From: Sediminibacillus halophilus
Lineage (GTDB): Bacteria; Bacillota; Bacilli; Bacillales; Amphibacillaceae
Reading direction: 5' to 3'
Length of the DNA stretch: 64,000 bases
Assembly (NCBI RefSeq): GCF_900103695.1
Contig: NZ_FNHF01000001.1
Coordinates: 620,001-684,000, forward strand
The notes under the pieces are model-generated. The model was not told where the DNA came from. It saw only the letters and a list, made by a program, of their open reading frames with translations, and made no database searches. Position numbers and translations under genes: made by a program. Below are positions 17,162 through 26,516 of the stretch, one piece after another (positions within the stretch are counted from its first letter, which is position 1; each line of letters starts with the position of its first letter).

Positions 17162-18349
17162 TTATGATTGTTCTTTTTCTTTCGTCAATGGGTAAACGCC
17201 GACACTTTGAATGACTAACGACAATAAGATAGCTGCGAAAGTCAAGGATACCAGAACATTATCGTTATCCACGCCAGCTTCTAATCCCAACAATAACGCT
17301 ACCGACATCGTCCCTTTTATTCCAGACCAGGTAATCAACCCAACGTCACCGGCACTAAAATTCTTCCTCCAGGCAGGTACCGCGCTCGTAAAACCTGCCA
17401 AGACAAGGAAACGGACAACAAGCGATAAAACAAAAATGATAAAGGCAAGTACCCAGCCTGGAAATGCAAGATAATCTGCAGCATCTATACCGATAAGCAA
17501 GAAAATAAGGGCTAATACAGATGGCTCAACAATATTCCAAAACCCATCAAGTGAATCATGGAAGTAGTCTTCTTTCTCCGATTTGCCGAATTCCCAAGAA
17601 AGCATAATTCCGGCAGTTACCGTTGCCAAGACACCGGAAACACCTATTTTCTCTGCGATATGGAAGCTTCCATACGCGACGATAATACTGAGCATTACCT
17701 GATATTGTTTATGATGCGTATAGTGTACCGCCCGGCCGAGGAGCCAGCCAAAGATAATCCCAAGAATAATCCCGCCTGCAGAAACGAGTATAAATTCTCC
17801 TAAAAAGGATCCGACCGAGAAGGACTCTCCACTTTTATACATTGTCAAAAGCACCGAATAGATAACGATGCTTGTTCCATCGTTAACCATCGATTCTCCT
17901 TCAACAATATCGGCTATTTTTTCATTTCCAGTCGATTGCTTTAAAATGGAAACAACTGAAACAGGATCGGTTGGTGTCAGGATAGCTGCGATTAATAACG
18001 CTCCTACAAAGGAAATCTGAAGGAAAGGCCCACTGATGAAATAGATGGCGACACCTAGAAGTCCAGCTGTCGCCATTAATCCAACAGTTGTAAGCGTAGC
18101 AATGATCCATTTATTTTTCTTTAACGAATCGAGCGAAAACTGGTATGCCGAAGTGAACAATAAGGCCGGTAAAAAAACATTGAATATAATCTCTTTGGTA
18201 ATTTTGAGAGAATCGAAATAAGATATAAACGATAGCAAGATTCCTAACAGTACCAATACCATCGGTACCGGAAAATATTTCTGTTTTTTGTCAATGGAAA
18301 AAACAATATAACCAATGAATAATAGTAAAACGATCTGGTGTGCTAGCAA
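17162..18349 (-). CDS. CPA1 family Na+/H+ antiporter
   Basis: 395 residues, about twelve membrane helices. It exchanges cytoplasmic Na+ or K+ for protons. The catalytic region LTPTDPVSVVSIL followed by EGESMVNDGTSIVIY holds the conserved Asp residues of CPA1 (NhaP-type) antiporters; GLITWSGIKGTMSVALLLGL is the typical helix near the C-terminus. There is no long cytoplasmic regulatory tail. The start is TTG 18349, with AAGGGAG 8 nt before it. A UspA-type gene follows. In a halotolerant bacterium this fits sodium and pH homeostasis. Confidence 0.9.
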   Translation of the reverse strand: MLAHQIVLLLFIGYIVFSIDKKQKYFPVPMVLVLLGILLSFISYFDSLKITKEIIFNVFLPALLFTSAYQFSLDSLKKNKWIIATLTTVGLMATAGLLGVAIYFISGPFLQISFVGALLIAAILTPTDPVSVVSILKQSTGNEKIADIVEGESMVNDGTSIVIYSVLLTMYKSGESFSVGSFLGEFILVSAGGIILGIIFGWLLGRAVHYTHHKQYQVMLSIIVAYGSFHIAEKIGVSGVLATVTAGIMLSWEFGKSEKEDYFHDSLDGFWNIVEPSVLALIFLLIGIDAADYLAFPGWVLAFIIFVLSLVVRFLVLAGFTSAVPAWRKNFSAGDVGLITWSGIKGTMSVALLLGLEAGVDNDNVLVSLTFAAILLSLVIQSVGVYPLTKEKEQS

Positions 18350-18530
18350 GACTAAGACTCCCTTCTACAGCATTCATATCTATACCTATTCTTTTAGCCT
18401 TAAACCGAGCGGCTTAAACTGTAGTATATCCATGTTTTTTTCTGCTACCTTTTAACAATCTCCCAGATAACACCTTGTATCCCTATTCAAGGAGTATGCT
18501 GATCGAAAAAACTTAACTGGAAAAGCGGAA

Positions 18531-18557
18531 AGCGGAACAACCATGGGTTGTTCCGCT
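18531..18557. terminator. Strong hairpin, probable terminator
   Basis: AGCGGAACAACC pairs perfectly with GGTTGTTCCGCT across a 3-nt loop, 28 bp after the M3 peptidase stop. The following T tract on the minus strand is weak (TTTCCGCTTTTCC). Confidence 0.65.
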
Positions 18558-18584
18558 GATTCCATACTATATAAAAACAAGTCT

Positions 18585-20378
18585 TTATGCCTCTGTAAGC
18601 TTTAAGAATTCTTCTACATCGTCCTTGCACAATTGAATGGCTTTCTCCCAAAATTCCATCCTGTCCAAGTGAACATTCAAGTGTTTTTCAGCTAATTTCT
18701 CCACGCTCATACGTCCAGTGTCCCTTAATAGAGCCACATATTTGTCCTCAAAACCTTGTTCAGATTCCAATGCATCGGCATAAATGCCGAGGCTAAACAA
18801 ATAACCGAATGTGTAAGGAAAGTTGTAAAAAGGAACATCGGTAATATGAAAATGAAGTTTAGATGCCCAGAAAGTCGGATCATAACCGTAAAGCGCATTA
18901 CAGTATGCATCCTTTTGTGCCTGTTTCATCAATTGGTTCAGGCGTTCAGCAGAGACAAGACCTTTTTTACGTTCATTATAAAATTTTGTTTCGAACAAAA
19001 AACGGGCATGTATGTTCATGAAAAATGCCACACTACGTTGAATTTTATCATCCAGCAAAGAAATTTTTTCTTCCTTTGTTTCTGCATTTTTTACAGCAGC
19101 ATCGGCTACAATCATTTCAGCAAACGTAGAAGCGGTTTCGGCCACATTCATTGCATAATCCTGATTTAGTATTTCAATATCATTCATCACGAATTGGTGA
19201 TACCCATGACCGAGTTCATGTGCTAAAGTAGCTACATTCGAGGACGTACCAGAATACGTCATAAAAATGCGTGTTTCCCGGCTATCAGGAAAACTTGTGC
19301 AGAAACCTCCAGGGCGTTTACCAGGACGATTTTCTGCTTCAATCCAGCGTTTATCGAAGGCCATCTGGGCAAATTCTGCCATTCCGGTACTGAAACGGTT
19401 AAATTGTTCAATAATGATTCTCGCAGCATCATCATACTCGATTGTCTTGTTATTTTCCCCTACAGGTGCATCGAGGTCAAACCAGCTCAGTTTTTCCAGC
19501 CCCAGCAATTCAGCTTTTCGCCGGAGATATGAGACAAACGGCGTTTTATGATTGGATATTGCTTCCCACATCGCATTTAGCGTCTTCTCGCTCATCCTGT
19601 TATACCGGACAGGTTCTTGCAAAACATTTTCCCAATGACGATGTTTGTATGTCTGCAGACGAAAGCCGGCTAGATGATTTATCGTCTCACTGAACAAATC
19701 TGTTTGCTCCAGCCATGCTTTTTCCAACTTATCAAATGCAGACTTACGCTCATTTCGATCTGGACTACTCAATAAGTTAGCCGCCTGTCCGATGGAAAGC
19801 CGTTCTTTCTTTCCATCTTGTTCCCAATCTATTCCCATTTTTGCCACAATGGCATCATACATTTCTCCCCAGGCGTGATAACCATCCATTGCCAAATCGT
19901 TCAACAGTATTTCCTGTTCAACCGGCAGTTTGTCCATCGCATTTTGCCGTCTTTCATCAAGGATGAACGAAAACGGAGCGATGGTCGGTTGTTGAAGGAG
20001 ACCATTCCATACATCGGAATCAATCTGTACAAATTTACGGTCAAGGATTGTCAAATTCGCAGAATATGCTGCGCTCAGTTCACTTCTTTTTCCGACAAGA
20101 AGTTTTGCCTTATAATCATGTACATCTTCAGCCGTCAAGCAGCTGACAAAAGCTGACACCTCGCCAACTTGCTTGGACACTTTCTCTAGTAAACTTATCA
20201 CGCTCTCCAAATAAGCGACATCCGCAGGATCCTCTGGCAGCGGAAACCCTTTTACTTGTTGGGAAAGCTGATCCAAATCTCTTTCCAAAACGGCTATGTA
20301 ATTTTGAAGCTCGGCCGATTCGCTTCCCCCGGGAAAAATAGATTCCAAGTCCCAACGTGGATTATATCTGCTATTCAT
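18585..20378 (-). CDS. M3 family oligoendopeptidase (PepF-type)
   Basis: 597 residues from the ATG at 20378, preceded by AGGAGAGGTG; the frame extends to 20432 without a start signal. The zinc site is LAHELGHGYHQ near residue 388, with the third ligand Glu in NVAETASTFAEM about 25 residues later. The N-terminal MNSRYNPRWDLESIFPGG is characteristic of the approximately 600-residue pepF/M3 subfamily. It should hydrolyse short cytoplasmic peptides. It is monocistronic, flanked by REP-like repeats on its 5' side and a hairpin on its 3' side. Confidence 0.92.
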   Translation of the reverse strand: MNSRYNPRWDLESIFPGGSESAELQNYIAVLERDLDQLSQQVKGFPLPEDPADVAYLESVISLLEKVSKQVGEVSAFVSCLTAEDVHDYKAKLLVGKRSELSAAYSANLTILDRKFVQIDSDVWNGLLQQPTIAPFSFILDERRQNAMDKLPVEQEILLNDLAMDGYHAWGEMYDAIVAKMGIDWEQDGKKERLSIGQAANLLSSPDRNERKSAFDKLEKAWLEQTDLFSETINHLAGFRLQTYKHRHWENVLQEPVRYNRMSEKTLNAMWEAISNHKTPFVSYLRRKAELLGLEKLSWFDLDAPVGENNKTIEYDDAARIIIEQFNRFSTGMAEFAQMAFDKRWIEAENRPGKRPGGFCTSFPDSRETRIFMTYSGTSSNVATLAHELGHGYHQFVMNDIEILNQDYAMNVAETASTFAEMIVADAAVKNAETKEEKISLLDDKIQRSVAFFMNIHARFLFETKFYNERKKGLVSAERLNQLMKQAQKDAYCNALYGYDPTFWASKLHFHITDVPFYNFPYTFGYLFSLGIYADALESEQGFEDKYVALLRDTGRMSVEKLAEKHLNVHLDRMEFWEKAIQLCKDDVEEFLKLTEA

Positions 20379-20511
20379 CCAACACCTCTCCTTTTTTCTA
20401 GCAAAATAGCAAGAAAGAAAGGGACAGCTCACTCCCCAAGATTCCTACTTGTTATTTCCCTATTTTGGTATTCTATTATACCGCTTTTTTCACCAGATTG
20501 AAATCGCTTGC

Positions 20512-20600
20512 GGGGACAGTCCCTCATCGCCTCTTCTCCTGCAATCTTTTGCAGATTCTACAGTAAGGGGGACTGTCCCCCTATTTTCTTCTGTCCCCCG
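20512..20600. repeat. REP-like GGGGACAGTCCCC repeats
   Basis: The palindromes GGGGACAGTCCCT (20512-20524) and AGGGGGACTGTCCCCC (20566-20581), plus related pieces (GGGACAG at 20421 and CTGTCCCCCGG at 20591), lie between the M3 peptidase start and the amidase stop. The core matches the one at 12388-12402. They look like a REP-type dispersed element. Confidence 0.6.
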
Positions 20601-20638
20601 GTTTTCTTTCATCCTATTCATGATTCATGCTGATATAG

Positions 20639-21760
20639 TTATATGACGCGAACGTATGAGGGATTGGCTGTGAGATAATAAACCGATCCTTTGGAATTTT
20701 TGACTTTATATTGATAGCTTTTGCCAACTTTCACTTTGTCAACGATTTCCGGAAACCCGTAACCTTTATCAATCGTGTTGACCATATGGGTATCGCTCCA
20801 AGAAGGTCGATTGTAATACCGCAAGTCATTCACTTTACTTTCCACTCTGTGGCCTGCATAAGCAGGTTGATTATTACTGTTTTTATTTCCCAGGACAATT
20901 TTTGCACCTGTGCTTGGATGTGCATATATCTGAACCTTGCCAAAGTCTGCTGTCTCAATGATGTAAACATTCGCCTGGGTTGTGCCTTCAATCCTGTATT
21001 CTAAACCACCAAATTTTGCTGGTCTTAGAAACCCTTTTTCATTACCTTTTACCGGAGAAACACCTAAAGGATAAACACGCCAGGAGTTCGCATCATCTGG
21101 AAGAAACAGCGTTTGACCGACAGAGCTGCGGGTCGATGGTTGTTTTGCCGGAGGGACATTAACCGGTTTGCTCCCAACGTTCTTATTACTTGGTCCAGAA
21201 GGCGATTGGTACTCGTATCCTGTAAATTGACAAAATGCCTTTACAACTGCCTCTGCTAATGTTCTCCAATTCTCTCTTAGCTGCTGTATATCATCGCCCT
21301 TTGAATCTGCAAATCCGTATTCAATAATGTTCGTTTCTACTTTTCCTGTATCCCTGATCATAAAATAGTAATCTTGGTTACTATTGTCGGGCAGTGTTCT
21401 CGTATAAATATTCCGTAGATTTTGTCCTGCCTTCCTTAATTCTTCTCCTATCGATTTTGCCATTTTGCCATCGCTGTAAATGGAGTGGATGACTTCTGCT
21501 CCATCTCCGCCCCCTGCGTTTATATGGTTGGAATGACAATAGTCGGCTCCACTGTCTATAACCAAACGTGTCCTTTCTTCTGGAGTAAGGGTTTGATCTT
21601 TTGTTCGAGTAATAGCGACTGGAACACCCAGCTCCTGGTACCGTTGTAACTGGTATAGCGATATTTGCAGGTTCAGATCTTTTTCCGACCAATATTGATT
21701 GGAACCGCCGCCTGGATCGTTCCCCCCATGTCCGGGGTCAATGATTAAGATAGGCGCCAC
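20639..21760 (-). CDS. N-acetylmuramoyl-L-alanine amidase (Amidase_3), endolysin-like
   Basis: 373 residues. The catalytic domain (residues 1 to about 180) cuts the amide bond between muramic acid and the peptide of peptidoglycan: zinc ligands are seen in IDPGHGGNDPGG, in SNHINAGGG and the catalytic Glu in TNIIEYGF. A Pro/Ser linker (about 190-215) leads to a C-terminal domain of about 150 residues, presumably cell-wall binding, containing YAHPSTGAKIVLGNKN and the ending YYLTANPSYVRVI. There is no signal peptide, so release needs a holin, and a holin gene lies 16 nt upstream. This is a phage-type lysis pair. Confidence 0.88.
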   Translation of the reverse strand: MAPILIIDPGHGGNDPGGGSNQYWSEKDLNLQISLYQLQRYQELGVPVAITRTKDQTLTPEERTRLVIDSGADYCHSNHINAGGGDGAEVIHSIYSDGKMAKSIGEELRKAGQNLRNIYTRTLPDNSNQDYYFMIRDTGKVETNIIEYGFADSKGDDIQQLRENWRTLAEAVVKAFCQFTGYEYQSPSGPSNKNVGSKPVNVPPAKQPSTRSSVGQTLFLPDDANSWRVYPLGVSPVKGNEKGFLRPAKFGGLEYRIEGTTQANVYIIETADFGKVQIYAHPSTGAKIVLGNKNSNNQPAYAGHRVESKVNDLRYYNRPSWSDTHMVNTIDKGYGFPEIVDKVKVGKSYQYKVKNSKGSVYYLTANPSYVRVI

Positions 21761-21776
21761 TTACCGATCCCTCCTT

Positions 21777-22010
21777 TTATTTTGTTAACCCATTTTGTCT
21801 TAGAACATCCCGCTGCTGCTTTCCTTTCTTCGTTACATAATTGTTCTTAAACCATGCATAGACAGAAGTAACGACTGTGAAAATACTGGCCGTTATTTGC
21901 TCCGCCATTTCACTATCGATTGGAAGTGGAGACTTGGAGAACATGACAAGCACTTGGTTTACAAGAGCCAAAGCCAATACAACGGTTCTGATCCATGTTC
22001 CTTTGTCCAT
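21777..22010 (-). CDS. Phage holin (phiLC3/SPP1 family)
   Basis: 77 residues, two hydrophobic helices (WIRTVVLALALVNQVLVMF and ITASIFTVVTSVYAWFKNNYV) separated by a short SKSPLPIDSE turn, and a basic tail: the standard form of the phiLC3/SPP1-type holins that open the membrane for endolysin. GAGGTGACG precedes the ATG. It is coupled to the amidase gene. No capsid, tail or integrase gene is nearby, so this is a relic or domesticated lysis cassette. Confidence 0.85.
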   Translation of the reverse strand: MDKGTWIRTVVLALALVNQVLVMFSKSPLPIDSEMAEQITASIFTVVTSVYAWFKNNYVTKKGKQQRDVLRQNGLTK

Positions 22011-22184
22011 TTCGTCACCTCCTCAGTCCAGATTGGAAGCATAAAACCTCTCCTAATAGTAGAATCAAATTAAGCATCTTCGGTCACGGCAGCTATCGTA
22101 TTTTCAACAGGAATCCGCATCTATCTGTGTTACAATAGAAATAGTTTCACTAATATAATTGTTTGAAGACAGGAGTAAGGTGCG

Positions 22185-22700
22185 ATGAACTTGATCGGAG
22201 GATTACCTGTAACTATCGATGCATTAAACGAGGAAAGCGCACGGGAGATTTCATCCTGGAAATATGAAGAACCTTATGACTTATATAGTCATGACGGAAG
22301 TCCTGCATTAATCAATGAACTATTAAACGGCTCCTACTATGGGGCGAGGGTGAATGAATCGTTGATAGGATATTACTGTTACGGGGAAAGTGCGCAGGTT
22401 CCTGCAGGAAAAAAAGAAGGGTTCTATGGCGGAACCGCTCTTGATATCGGACTTGGTCTCCGACCGAATTTAACCGGAAAAGGATTTGGCACCAGTTTCC
22501 TGTCCAGGGGCATGGAATTCGGCAGTACAACATTTCAACCCGACAGATTCCGTTTAACCGTCGCTGCCTTCAATCAACGGGCTGTAATTGTATACCAACG
22601 GCTGGGTTTCACCATACAAGGCGCATTTATGAACAATAATATTGAATTTATCGTCATGACCTGCCCATTGAGGGATACGGAGGAAATAAACGAAAAATAG
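22185..22700 (+). CDS. GNAT family N-acetyltransferase
   Basis: 171 residues. Motif A for acetyl-CoA binding is RPNLTGKGFGTSFL (pattern R/Q-x-x-G-x-G) and the C-terminal part (FNQRAVIVYQRLGF) is the usual motif B with the Tyr/Asn region. The substrate is unknown; the overall pattern is RimI-like. GGAGTAAGGTGCG lies just before the ATG. The stop codon lies inside the shared terminator stem. A TTACAAT-like sequence about 50 nt upstream could be a -10 box. Confidence 0.82.
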   Translation: MNLIGGLPVTIDALNEESAREISSWKYEEPYDLYSHDGSPALINELLNGSYYGARVNESLIGYYCYGESAQVPAGKKEGFYGGTALDIGLGLRPNLTGKGFGTSFLSRGMEFGSTTFQPDRFRLTVAAFNQRAVIVYQRLGFTIQGAFMNNNIEFIVMTCPLRDTEEINEK

Positions 22701-22739
22701 GAAATGCATCCATTGAAAAACTGGATGCATTTCCTATTT
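22695..22739. terminator. Bidirectional terminator
   Basis: AAATAGGAAATGCATCCA pairs perfectly with TGGATGCATTTCCTATTT (18 bp) around a 9-nt loop. It lies between convergent genes and includes the acetyltransferase stop codon. Confidence 0.88.
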
Positions 22740-22786
22740 CGAATCCCAATTTGCCTAACAAAAGTCCGTGCCTCTATTTTCATTCG

Positions 22787-23980
22787 CTACAATCTTTCCT
22801 CTAAGCGGGAGGTCAATCCTGCTATTTCCTTCCGAAATTCTGCTACTTTTTCTTCTTGCAGTTGTTCTTCTCCATATCGAACCCGTTGATACAGTTCTGT
22901 GTCGTTTACCTGTAAATCAATTCGATGGAACCATTCCTCTATCGACTCAAATCGCTTTCTGCCAAGTCCTTTTTTGGCGGCAAACAATTCAAATTCTAAA
23001 AACAATTGGCGGACAGTATCGTCTATCTGCGGTTTCTGCCTTTTAAATAGTCGCCATCCCTTTTGTCTGTCTTGATCAGACAGCGCTTCATAAGTAACCA
23101 TTGTTTTAGAGTTATCAACTGTTTCGATTTGTATCCGCTTGCGGTAAATCTTTAAAACTATCCACACAATGATGGCCAACGCACCGATGATCACCAACCA
23201 TTCCATAATATGAAAAATTCGATCCGCAGCTTCTCCATTAAAATCATCAGGACGCTCTGGTAATGGATCCTCCGCCCCCTGGTTTTGCTCCAGCGTATTT
23301 CCGTTCCGCTCTGTCTTCACCAGCTCGGGCTCCAAATCAAAAGGACGCAGCAAAGCTGCCATTGCCCCTCCTGCCAATGAAGACAACAATCCACCGGCAA
23401 ATAAATAAATGGATCGGACACCATTATATAGAAAGGCTATAACCAGTCCAGCTGCAGCGAAAACACCTAACGTTCCGCTTACGATATAAACACCGAATCC
23501 CTGGTCTTTTTCCATTCCAAAAACATTGCGAAGTAAAAACCCAGACAAAATCAGTACAAATTGTACAAGGCCAATTGCCAGAAAGGTAATATCGGTGCTT
23601 AAGAGCAGGTAACCTGATAGCATGAAAAAGCTTAGACCAAGAATGGTTTTTTCCTGTTCATGATCGGCATCCTCTTGGTGTTTCATAAATCTCCAGCACA
23701 GTAAAACTCCTGTAATAACAGCTGCTGGCCAAGGGATGTGAAAGAAAAAAACAGCCATTGCAGCAATTCCGATAGCAAGGATTATGAGGGCACCCATCAT
23801 AGCAGTAAACCGCATAATCAATATACCGGTAACCGCATGGATACAGACGAGAAGAAAATAACTCCAAAATGGATAGTCCAGATGAAATACCCATAAAAAT
23901 GGTACCGCCAGCAAATAAATGAGTATCGCTTCACTTGTGAACTGATAGAATCGAGTAATCGTGAGGGCTGTATGATTCAT
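22787..23980 (-). CDS. DUF4129 membrane protein without transglutaminase core
   Basis: 397 residues. The N-terminal half has about eight membrane helices similar to TgpA-type proteins; one more helix lies near residues 265-285 (IMEWLVIIGALAIIVWIVL) and the C-terminal cytoplasmic part is the DUF4129 domain (TVRQLFLEFELFAAKKGLGR, then ESIEEWFHRI). In the YeaC-YeaD-YebA arrangement of relatives, this gene usually encodes a protein of over 700 residues with a transglutaminase core between these parts; no Cys-His-Asp core is present here. It overlaps the DUF58 gene by 4 nt. Role in cell-envelope or protease-like processing is unknown. Confidence 0.8.
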   Translation of the reverse strand: MNHTALTITRFYQFTSEAILIYLLAVPFLWVFHLDYPFWSYFLLVCIHAVTGILIMRFTAMMGALIILAIGIAAMAVFFFHIPWPAAVITGVLLCWRFMKHQEDADHEQEKTILGLSFFMLSGYLLLSTDITFLAIGLVQFVLILSGFLLRNVFGMEKDQGFGVYIVSGTLGVFAAAGLVIAFLYNGVRSIYLFAGGLLSSLAGGAMAALLRPFDLEPELVKTERNGNTLEQNQGAEDPLPERPDDFNGEAADRIFHIMEWLVIIGALAIIVWIVLKIYRKRIQIETVDNSKTMVTYEALSDQDRQKGWRLFKRQKPQIDDTVRQLFLEFELFAAKKGLGRKRFESIEEWFHRIDLQVNDTELYQRVRYGEEQLQEEKVAEFRKEIAGLTSRLEERL

Positions 23981-25176
23981 CGGTATTCCCCCCAACTTTT
24001 CATCGATCCTGTTTCTGTCGAATCTTCCACATAAAACACTGGCATCCCTTGTTTACACCACTTATTGGCATAATGTTTGGATGCATCATCCATTTCTCCG
24101 AAAAAAACAACAGATTTTTGTTTATACATATGGTTATCAACAAAATGAAGCAATGAACCTGGAGTTTCCAGCTTATAGTTTTTATCCACTCTTGCCAGCA
24201 TCTCCAACGCTTCTTTTAGATGTGTTTTTCCACTTCCAGCTTCTATTGAGAAGAATCGCTTTCTGCCTGGCCGCTGTAAATTGAGATAGATTTCAAAAGG
24301 GTATCCTTTTTGCACAGCAACATGGCAGAAATAGGTCACCTGGGAAAGTATTTTCTCCATAGAGGCAGAAAAATACCGGTTGCCGAGTCTGCTTGTTTCT
24401 CCCAAATTAATGACCATTACCCAGGTGAAATCCAGACTGCGTTCATAAACTTTGGTCTGAAGCCTCATCGTTCGAGCAGTCGCCTTCCAATGGATCCGGG
24501 AAAAAGAGTCAGAATGAACATAGTCTCGTGCTCCAGCTGCATCCATTGTATCTTCAAAAGGGGAAATGACCGCACGCTGATTCCCCGGTGCTTGTACAAA
24601 CGCACTTTGAACCCCTTGCACCGGCAAGGGTTCCGGATAGACAATCAACTCCGTACGATAGAAGCCGTTGAAATTCAAACGGATTGTGTCAAATCCCGTA
24701 AGATGGGGAAATAAGTAATGAATATTATGGATTCGTGCTGTACCTCGTTGTTTTGCCGTGAAAGGAAAGCAAACCTTCGTTTTTCCTTTTCTGGCCATTG
24801 AAAAGGGAATCCCATACTTATGGGTTGCATTCTTTTCATTGCTATCCCCCTTCCCTTCTATCACATCGCCGATCGCAAAATACAACCTGCCATTCATTAT
24901 TGGTAAGCGGGAATGATTATTGAATGAAAATGAAATTTCATTCGCTTCTCCTGGAAATAACCGGATGCTTTTCGCTGGGTTATCGATCACCAAACGGTTT
25001 CCAATGTTCTTTTCATAAAGCCTGTTGATAAATAAATATGCGGTAATCATTGCTACCAGACCGAATAACATGGGACGATTAAAAATAATGCTGAAGACAA
25101 AAATAACGATGACCAGGAAAACCATTAGTTCATAACCATAGTTCAACTGATCGCCGATTCTTTTTTCCAGCTTCAT
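23977..25176 (-). CDS. DUF58 domain protein
   Basis: 399 residues: two N-terminal helices (about 15-55), an immunoglobulin-like middle part (RLFPGEANEISFSFNNHSRL) and the DUF58 region (DAAGARDYVHSDSFSRIHWK, then RLQTKVYE), related to von Willebrand A folds. It is the conserved partner of MoxR ATPases, and the three genes moxR, DUF58 and DUF4129 overlap by 4 nt each, so their products are made together and probably form a complex at the membrane. The exact process is unknown. Confidence 0.88.
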   Translation of the reverse strand: MKLEKRIGDQLNYGYELMVFLVIVIFVFSIIFNRPMLFGLVAMITAYLFINRLYEKNIGNRLVIDNPAKSIRLFPGEANEISFSFNNHSRLPIMNGRLYFAIGDVIEGKGDSNEKNATHKYGIPFSMARKGKTKVCFPFTAKQRGTARIHNIHYLFPHLTGFDTIRLNFNGFYRTELIVYPEPLPVQGVQSAFVQAPGNQRAVISPFEDTMDAAGARDYVHSDSFSRIHWKATARTMRLQTKVYERSLDFTWVMVINLGETSRLGNRYFSASMEKILSQVTYFCHVAVQKGYPFEIYLNLQRPGRKRFFSIEAGSGKTHLKEALEMLARVDKNYKLETPGSLLHFVDNHMYKQKSVVFFGEMDDASKHYANKWCKQGMPVFYVEDSTETGSMKSWGEYR

Positions 25177-26132
25177 GATACAGGCTCTCCTGCTTCCACT
25201 GGGACGTCTATTTGTCCGATTATTTCTTCTAATACTTGGGCTGGCGTTTTACGAATAGAGCCTTCCATGTTCAAAATCAGACGGTGTTCAAACAGATAAG
25301 GGGTGAGCAACTTTATATCCGCCGGGCTGACATACTCTTTTCCCTTGATTAATGCATAGGCCTGTCCTGCTTTCATCAATGCCAGGGCCCCCCGGGTACT
25401 AATCCCCAACTCGATCTCATGATGCTCACGGGTTCCTCTTACCAGCTTGAGTAAATAATCCCGGACAGGCTGCGAAACTGTTACTTGTTTTACCTGCTTC
25501 CGCCAATCGACCAGTTCTTCAAGCTCTATAACCTTCTTCAGTTCTGTAAAAGGTTCTGCTTCCCTGTATGTATCGAGGATTGTCCGCTCTTCCTCTAAAG
25601 ATGGGTAGCCCATATCAATTTTAAATAAGAAACGATCTAACTGAGCTTCTGGTAATTGGAAAGTACCATGGTTGCTTTCGACAGGGTTCTGAGTAGCAAT
25701 CACTAAAAATGGGGCAGGAAGTGCTACTGTTTCACCATCCACCGTCACCTGCTTTTCTTCCATTGCCTCCAACAAACTTGATTGCGTTTTCGGTGTAGCA
25801 CGGTTGATTTCATCGGCAAGTAAAATATTCGAATAGACTGGACCTGTTCGCAGTTCAAATTCCTGCGTCTTTGGATTATAAAATTGGATACCTGTTACAT
25901 CGCTTGGCAGTACATCCGGCGTAAACTGAATCCTTTGAAACTTTCCGGAGATGATTGTTGCAAAGCTTTTGGCCAGCTTTGTTTTCCCAGAACCAGGCAC
26001 ACTTTCGAGTAAGATATGCCCTTCTGCCAATATAGCTGTGAACAGCAGTTCTACAGCTAGTTCCTTTCCGATGATTGCCTTTCCGATTTCCTGTTTTGCT
26101 GCATTAATTTTAGCCTGTAAAGATGCCACCAT
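25173..26132 (-). CDS. MoxR family AAA+ ATPase
   Basis: 319 residues, soluble. Walker A SVPGSGKTKLAKSFA and Walker B LLADEINRATPKTQSSLLEAM are clear, with sensor 1 in VIATQNPVESNHGTFQLPEA and the arginine-finger/sensor 2 regions later (AQLDRFLFKIDMGYP). MoxR ATPases act as chaperone-like remodellers of partner DUF58/VWA proteins. GGGGGAAGT precedes the ATG at 26132. First gene of the three-gene operon; a structured 5' leader candidate lies 130-260 nt upstream. Confidence 0.93.
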   Translation of the reverse strand: MVASLQAKINAAKQEIGKAIIGKELAVELLFTAILAEGHILLESVPGSGKTKLAKSFATIISGKFQRIQFTPDVLPSDVTGIQFYNPKTQEFELRTGPVYSNILLADEINRATPKTQSSLLEAMEEKQVTVDGETVALPAPFLVIATQNPVESNHGTFQLPEAQLDRFLFKIDMGYPSLEEERTILDTYREAEPFTELKKVIELEELVDWRKQVKQVTVSQPVRDYLLKLVRGTREHHEIELGISTRGALALMKAGQAYALIKGKEYVSPADIKLLTPYLFEHRLILNMEGSIRKTPAQVLEEIIGQIDVPVEAGEPVS

Positions 26133-26281
26133 ACTTCCCCCTTAGAATGTCTTTTTACATATTTTATCATTTTTAATAAGCAAAAAGGGAGGAATCGACG
26201 AAATTTTCAATAATTTTTCCTGCTTTTATGATCAATGAACTGTCACTTCCGGGTTATAGAGTGAGTTCCCATCATTGGGGC

Positions 26282-26397
26282 AGAACACGCAAGTTCCTAA
26301 GAAACAGTACGCCTTCGAATAACCTATGAAGAGGCGTTCTTCCCTTCTACAAGGTGGAGGCCGTACCCATATTTCTATCCCAAGGGAACCTTTGTAG
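26282..26397 (-). ncRNA. Structured leader or small RNA candidate with pseudoknot
   Basis: Read on the minus strand, CTACAAAGG (26397-26389) pairs with CCTTGTAG (26354-26347), and TTCCCTT (26388-26382) with AAGGGAA (26346-26340): an H-type pseudoknot. A second hairpin pairs ACGCCT with AGGCGT (26337-26309). It lies in the 384-bp gap upstream of moxR, with GTATACTATTAT at about 26431-26420 as a possible -10 region. I do not recognise it as a known riboswitch. It might be an RNA leader or an independent RNA. Confidence 0.4.
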
Positions 26398-26516
26398 TTA
26401 ACAAACAGCAGAATAATAGTATACGTTGCCAGTTTATGTCGATGACGTTTATTAAACTTTTAGACAGGGATTTCTATAAATAAGAAAAATCTGCCCGTTA
26501 AGGCAGATCGACTCCA

